NCBI RefSeq assembly: GCF_030463565.1
Contig: NC_134646.1
Location: 19,821,296 to 19,885,295, forward strand
From: Pelecanus crispus
Lineage: Eukaryota; Chordata; Aves; Pelecaniformes; Pelecanidae
Direction of reading: 5' to 3'
DNA length: 64,000 nucleotides
Shown in pieces: positions 58,001 to 64,000 of the stretch. The notes beneath the pieces were generated by a model. That model worked only from the letters and a program-made list of their open reading frames with translations. It searched no databases and was not told where the DNA came from. A program made the translations under genes and the position numbers. Each line of letters begins with the position of its first letter. The stretch's first letter is position 1.

Positions 58001-61000
58001 ATGTCTTATTCACCAGTAAGCACTCATTTTGCCCGAAAATACTCTTAAGCAGAACCCCACATGTCCAGTTTTCCCACCTTCCTGCTGGATAATGCATGAC
58101 TTCACTGTAACAGTGTAGGCTGCAATTAAAGAGCTGAAGTCTAAAATGAACCTTGGCATTTTGTGTGAGGTACATCACTAATTGCTCAGTACAGCAGACA
58201 ACCGAAGTGGGACCCACTGATGCTCCAATCACAGTGATACATCAGGGCTTCTCAAGCACATGTTGATGGAAGCTGTCACATTCGCTGCTGTTTAACAGCC
58301 ATGCGTGGATAATTGCGATTTGGGGAATATCTGGTCTTAACTAATTAAATTGGGGTTTAGTCCAAAGTCTACTGAAATGAGAAAGCATCTCTCCACTGAC
58401 GTGATGAGATGCATCCCACATTTTTGTATCCAGCACACAGGCTACAAGCACAGCACTGAAACACAAATGGATACCAAAGCAGAGATCAAGCCAGGATATC
58501 AGTACCTCTGGCGTAATACTGGTATTAAATGAATTCATGCCCTTCTATTGTTGAGCCAGAATTGACGCAGCCATATACGTCACTAAAAGGTCATCTAGCT
58601 GTCAAACACACTAGTGCTCAAGTCCTTCCACCCGAGTGAAACAGAGGTGGGGACAGGATATAATTATTCTGTTTCCAAATGAAATCATCTAATGAGTCAC
58701 AACAATAATTTCTAGGTTGCAGTTTTCCAGCACAGCAACTACGTGGCTTCCCCCTCGCCCCCATACTTCACCACAATGGTACAGCACCTCTTTCTGGTGA
58801 AAGAACTATTAATCCAGCAATGAAATGGTTTCCAAAAATTACACTACCTGACACAGTAGGACTGACTATGGACTTCCTTGCTAGTACTGACAGCTCTGAG
58901 ACAAGCTCAAGCCACCTGATGACACTCAGAAAACAACCAGGGATCTTTTCTTGGCCAAACCATTTTGTCATCAAACACAAAACCAGACATTTTCAATTAA
59001 TTAAACATTTTGAAAATATGTAACAGCTTTGATAAACAATGTATAATCCTTCAACATCCTCAAAACCAAAACATTTCCTCCCTCACCATCCTGTAAGTCC
59101 CAAGAAAGCTGTTTAAACACAGAAACAGTCAAAGCTTAGAAATCACATACACGTTTTCCAATAATAACCTTCGAGCCCCTACAAATTTCAGCTTCAAGTT
59201 CCTGCACAGTTCTTCACAGTCTGGCACTTTTTTGTGAATTAACAATTTCAAGGCAATGTTAATAGCCATTATCTGAAAATCTTACGAGAAAAAGAGATAA
59301 ATACTTAGCTAGCACAAGATTAGCACTTGTATATTTGTCCTAATTTCTGGGGAGCCACCTGAATATCTTTCTTCTATTAGCTGGGGATCTGTCCATACCT
59401 GGAATATTTAAAAATCACAGAAAAACACTTATCTTTGATCCCCCAGTAGAGCTAATCTGATAGTACAAAGACGGATGCTCATGTCACCCAATAGAGTTTT
59501 GAATAGATAAAACCAATCATCTTTTAGTAATGCACAACAAAAGAAAAAACAAACGGGAAGTTCTGAAATATTGCTGCTCCTTTCAGATGCTGACTAGCTG
59601 ACAGACCAGCAGAATTTCAACTCCAATAGGCATGAATTAGTTTCCAGACAAAGAAGCAGAGATAAAAGGGGAAGGGATTTAAAGAATTTCTCATGGGGTT
59701 TTGTGAAAGTTTTATTTTCTGCTTGGTCTACAGAGAGAAGGCTCAGCTGTGATTTCAGCCTCTCCTTTTTTTGCTTCATTAACAATAAACTTCACAGTTG
59801 GCTACATAAAACATGGTAAATTTTTGTACGTTTCTCACTGTATTTTGTCTAATCATCTTCACAATGTCTATTACCTTTTGGGATGACAGAGTAGAAGCTA
59901 ATAAAACTGTAACCTTAAAAAAACCCATGTTTAAACATTATCTAAAATGACTGAATTTTCAGCATTTGCATTACAGTTCTTACCATTCATACACTTTATT
60001 TCATTTTACTTTGACCTCTCTTCCAATCATGTCAGCACAACATACAAAGCGCCCTTCTTAGTAAGACACGATATTGGCAGAATAGGAAATCGGAGGCCTG
60101 ATCTGCTGATGTTACCGCATACGCCACTGGAAGTGCCTCTGTTCTTACACTGGTGCATCTGCTCCACTATTTCTGACCTGAGAACCTCCCAGAAAGTATT
60201 CCAGTTCAGGAGGTTCATTTTACGGAATAATGAAATGAGGGGAAAAAAAAAAAAAGGAATGAACTCATTAATACTGAATCGTTACAAAACCAAAAGCCAC
60301 AAAGCATCTGTTGCAGGCAGGCACCATTTGTAGAGGTTTTCACACTCATACCAGCTTGCTCTGTACCATCACCATCAAACAGACAGCACAGCCATGGCAA
60401 CAGCCTCAAAATAGCTAACTCTTAGGAGTTATGCAAGACTCTCCAACCGATCCTAGTTTTCACATTTTTAATTTAGAGCTTTGCTCTTCACTCCTCTACC
60501 TTCTTCCTTTTTACAGGCTTACATGCACCACGTATGGTATATTGAAACAACACTAAAAAGTATAGCAAGGACCGGCATCCTCTGTGCTTTACCTTCCCCC
60601 AGGCCCACAGTGCGACTGCCCGGCTGATCCCTTAGTTCAGCTCTTCTGGGGCCAGCCAATGCAGCAGAAACTATTGCACCCGCTCCCTTTGGCTTCCCTC
60701 CCCACAAAAGACTAAATATGTCCTTCCCACACAATGGCTGAGCTCCACTGGCCCAGAGCCTGTGAACACTGAATGGTCTTTCTGATTCAATTAATTCAGC
60801 AGAATTACCCTAGCCCATTACCCCCCACCTCATCCCATGGAAGCCTAGGAGATTGTTTCCTTTAATTTTACCAAGACCCATAGGGTATCCTTCCTTCACT
60901 GAAGCTTGCAGCAAAACGCACTTGCTGAGAGAGTCCACATCAGACACCAAAATATATCACAGGAAAAGCAGCAAGATTTTGCAAGGCTCAAGGATTTCCA

Positions 61001-64000
61001 TTTCATCAGTGGCTAACTAAGAAGGAGCACCTCTTCTACTGCTATGGTACTGTTTCTTCTTTATTTTTAATTAAAACCTTAGAATGCCTTGTATCTAACC
61101 CTCTGCAAATTTTTTTCACTTACTGTGAAACAGCTGAAGCTTTCACGGAGTATTGTTGTTGTTTTAAGGATAAATCATTTCAGATATTTATGCCTAGAAC
61201 AGACATTTATGCCTAGAACAGAACGAAATGTTCTTTATAAGACAAAACACTGTATAGTTATTGTATTGAGGAAGATGACCTTTATCTTACTGCTAGGACC
61301 ATCATTTTCCCTGTGACCCTGCAATACAATAAAGCATTATGTGATAGCCAACAAGAGTCAAGCAAAATACATGCATCTTGCAGAAGCATACAATCGTCCA
61401 GCTGAAAGCCATGGTGCGACCTGATTTCCCAACACTTGTCGCAGTCTCCTGTAATGTCAGTTCAGGAACCTTAATCCAATGGACAAGGCCACAAAAAGCA
61501 GATTCACTCTTCTCTTTTCCCGTAACAGAGAGGAAAGATAGAAACTCTGGCTAGTCTTGGAGGATCCTTTCACAAAGGTGTTGGTAGAACTGGTAAAAAT
61601 GTGTAGCAAACAGGGCATCCGCAAGGGAAATGCAGATTCTGGGAGACGACAAAACCTACCAATTGATACCAAATATAGAAAATAATTCTAGCTACTAAAG
61701 AGGTCTCATTTTGACCCTTCTCAAATTAAATCAAAGCAGCTCTTTTTGGCTTGAACTGGACTTAAATTACACGGGGCTCTGAAAAGAAAAAACCCCAAAA
61801 CCCCAGATCTCAACAAGTAGAAAATAAAATCAAATGGTAGAAGGGAAGTGTAACAGATCAAATAATTACATTAACTTAATGTAAATGTTTCATTTAAAAA
61901 CTGTTTTAACATGTCCTGAAATACTGTTTTTTGGGTTTTTTTTTGCATTCAGCCATCAAGGACTTATGGATGATGGCTTTTGCAGCTGTAAAACTGGTAG
62001 CATCAGAGGGATCAATTCTCATTAGCAGCTACTTACTGGTACAGAATAAGTGGAATACTTTATGCTTTGGTGTTTATTTTCTTATTACAATCTTTTCTTT
62101 TACTCAGATCAGATCTCTGCCTCAAACTCTGTCTTTTATTTTTATATATGTACACACATGAACTAGCTTATATGCATACATAACATGTATACACACATAC
62201 TCTCACAAGGGCTTTTGAAACAGACCTAGACATAAGAATGTCCTGTACCAGTTGCAATTTAAGAGTATCATGTACAACTCGGCACATAGAAAGAACAGAC
62301 ATCGCATGGAGAATTCTCCATTTCCACACTCATGTATTTCCCCTTGTACACAAAACCCCATCCACTCAGAGTATCAGTGCTGTGATCATCACCCGGCTAC
62401 GAGGACTACATCTTAACAGCATTTATCAGTGAGGATGTGGGCATCAGCATTTCTTGCTAACAAGCTTGACATAGCACCAAGCAGAGACCTTTTACAATGA
62501 TTACAAGACATCCAATTTTATTGCAGTCCAAAAAAGTTTCAGTGGGGTGATTTAAAAAAATCACATTACACAGTTTCTTAATGATACTTTGAGGATATAT
62601 GAATGAAAGCTCAATTCTGAAACTTCTCTATCGTCTTAATAATTACGAAAATCATAGTGTCTTAAAACATTTCACCTGACTCAAGGTTTTGCAAAAGCTT
62701 ATTACCCAAGTCTCATCTTCATGAAATGAGCATTCATGCCCATTCTGCGCAATGAGAAACTGAGTTCCAAAGTTGACCCATTGTCTTCCAGATCTCTTTT
62801 CTAAATGCCAGACAACATCCACACTCATTAGCAATGGCAGGGGATTGGACAACTTCATATTCTAGAGTTAGGTCTAATGACAAAAGCCTACGCAGAGTTT
62901 TATGCCAATGCTAGAGCTGAAAGTAGGTCAGTCTGCATGATTTCTTTTGTTAAACACGAGGCATTTGTCACCTTCAGCCACAGCCTTTGCAAGTTAATCA
63001 CTTCTGGGTGGCAATTCAAAAAGCAAGAGAACCTGCTAGGTCCCAGCTGTATGAGGTTTGCTATTTCAGTGGCCGACAACAACGCTGAATCAGAAACAAC
63101 ATAGAGAGACAGCAGGAAAGACTGCACTTTGCATCTCATCTATTCTTGAAATTCTCTCTAATTTTCAGTTGAAGATGCAGAATTCCTGCTATGAGCAGTG
63201 AGAAACAGTGAACCCTGGTGAAATTCCTGGGTGACTGAGCTGGACTAGTGTACAAAATGCATGTGGTACAGCATAGATGAGAAGGACAGGCATGCCAGAT
63301 GCCATTACTTCAAGCCCTCTAGACAAAAATAATGTCATTGATCAGTATTTCAAGTGACTGCTGACACACATTATAATGGCAGCCCTTGTGAAGTCTTCTT
63401 CTCAGGGATAAGCTCACAAGTAGACTCTCTGATCCCCAAGAGTGCATTGTTTGAGTTTCAGCAAAGACGCCAGCAACTGCAAAATCACAAGGAGTGAAAT
63501 AACACCCGAGCAGTAGGCTCCACAACTAAAGGCTGAAGGATGCAAGCAGTCATCTCAGCTAAAACTTGAACTGTTGAGTTATAACCTTTGGGTTTCCAAA
63601 CAGAAGACACACAGTCATGAACATTTAAATGGCACTTTTTTTTTTATGCACTTATCTTAAGGATAAACTGACATTTAACTTGTCATCCAGTTTTCCAGCT
63701 TTCCCTACTGGAGGGGAAAGTGTTACAGTTTCCAAGTTCATCAAACCAAGTAGATGGATAAGCATTCAATCTTTTAAAACCTACTGATGTATCAGAGGTT
63801 TCAGTCACCCCGTCATACACTTCCGTAAGTCCGATCACAGGCTGGGACTGATGTTTGCCATGCTCAGCAGGCCCTCAGATGCATACAGAGATGACAATGC
63901 AGGGCTGTTGCGTGCAGCCCATACTCAGAGAGGCAACTCCTCTTCATAAAGCAGCTCTGCTCAAGTCCTGGCAGAGGCTCTCACGAGCTGGATGTACTCG
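43054..64000. other. Right flank without recognised genes
   Basis: About 21 kb with no exon I can support. No DSPP-like Ser-Asp repeats and no SPARCL1 exon are visible; in mammals SPARCL1 lies divergently on this side and would be expected further right. Low-complexity runs include A-rich DNA near 49412-49500, a CA run near 46949-46962, an AT-rich palindrome near 56534-56571 and a 19-bp tandem duplication at 61186-61223. The DNA is AT-richer from about 49 kb on. Open frames are short and scattered on both strands. Confidence 0.55.
61186..61223. repeat. 19-bp tandem duplication
   Basis: ATTTATGCCTAGAACAGAC at 61186-61204 is followed directly by a nearly identical copy at 61205-61223. No function is suggested. 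Confidence 0.85.

Noticed and set aside
58586-58640. Possible CR1-like fragment (GGTCATCTAGCT)
   Set aside because: Only about a dozen bases resemble the CR1 tail and no typical 3' microsatellite follows.

Overview
The window is bird-type nuclear DNA: intron-rich, with GT-AG splicing, two solo avian-type retroviral LTRs, and three adjacent genes of the SIBLING family of secreted calcium-binding phosphoproteins. All three are on the minus strand. In transcription order they are DMP1 (dentin matrix protein 1, coding 39614-42027), IBSP (bone sialoprotein, coding 26367-29974) and the avian MEPE ortholog ovocleidin-116 (coding 18147-23210). This is the DMP1-IBSP-MEPE order known from mammals. An ovocleidin-type MEPE protein and no recognisable DSPP beside DMP1 both point to a bird. 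The species cannot be named from the sequence.

Layout: 1-16 kb is intergenic apart from a solo class-I-like LTR at 591-1101. A second solo LTR, ERVL-like, lies at 16195-16823. Ovocleidin-116 occupies about 17.75-24.0 kb, with four coding exons and a very GC-rich last exon that carries an eight-copy tandem repeat. About 2 kb further on is IBSP (about 26.2-31.0 kb, six coding exons, a run of 25 glutamates, two RGD motifs). About 8 kb of DNA without a recognised gene follows, then DMP1 (about 38.96-43.0 kb; four certain coding exons plus one possible 18-bp exon; three RGD motifs). From 43.1 kb to the end I see no gene, and the DNA becomes clearly AT-richer after about 49 kb.

All assigned introns are phase 0, each gene starts with a short signal-peptide exon and ends in one large acidic exon, and each has a plausible non-coding first exon. 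These are the shared traits of the family. The three secreted proteins act together in mineralised matrix: DMP1 and IBSP in bone, ovocleidin-116 in bone and eggshell. They bind calcium and apatite through acidic, phosphorylatable stretches and bind integrins through RGD. I found no RNA gene, CRISPR array or clearly undescribed system. The most notable points are the expanded repeats, the extra RGD motifs, the cysteines in IBSP, the possible DMP1 microexon and the inverted TATA box of IBSP.
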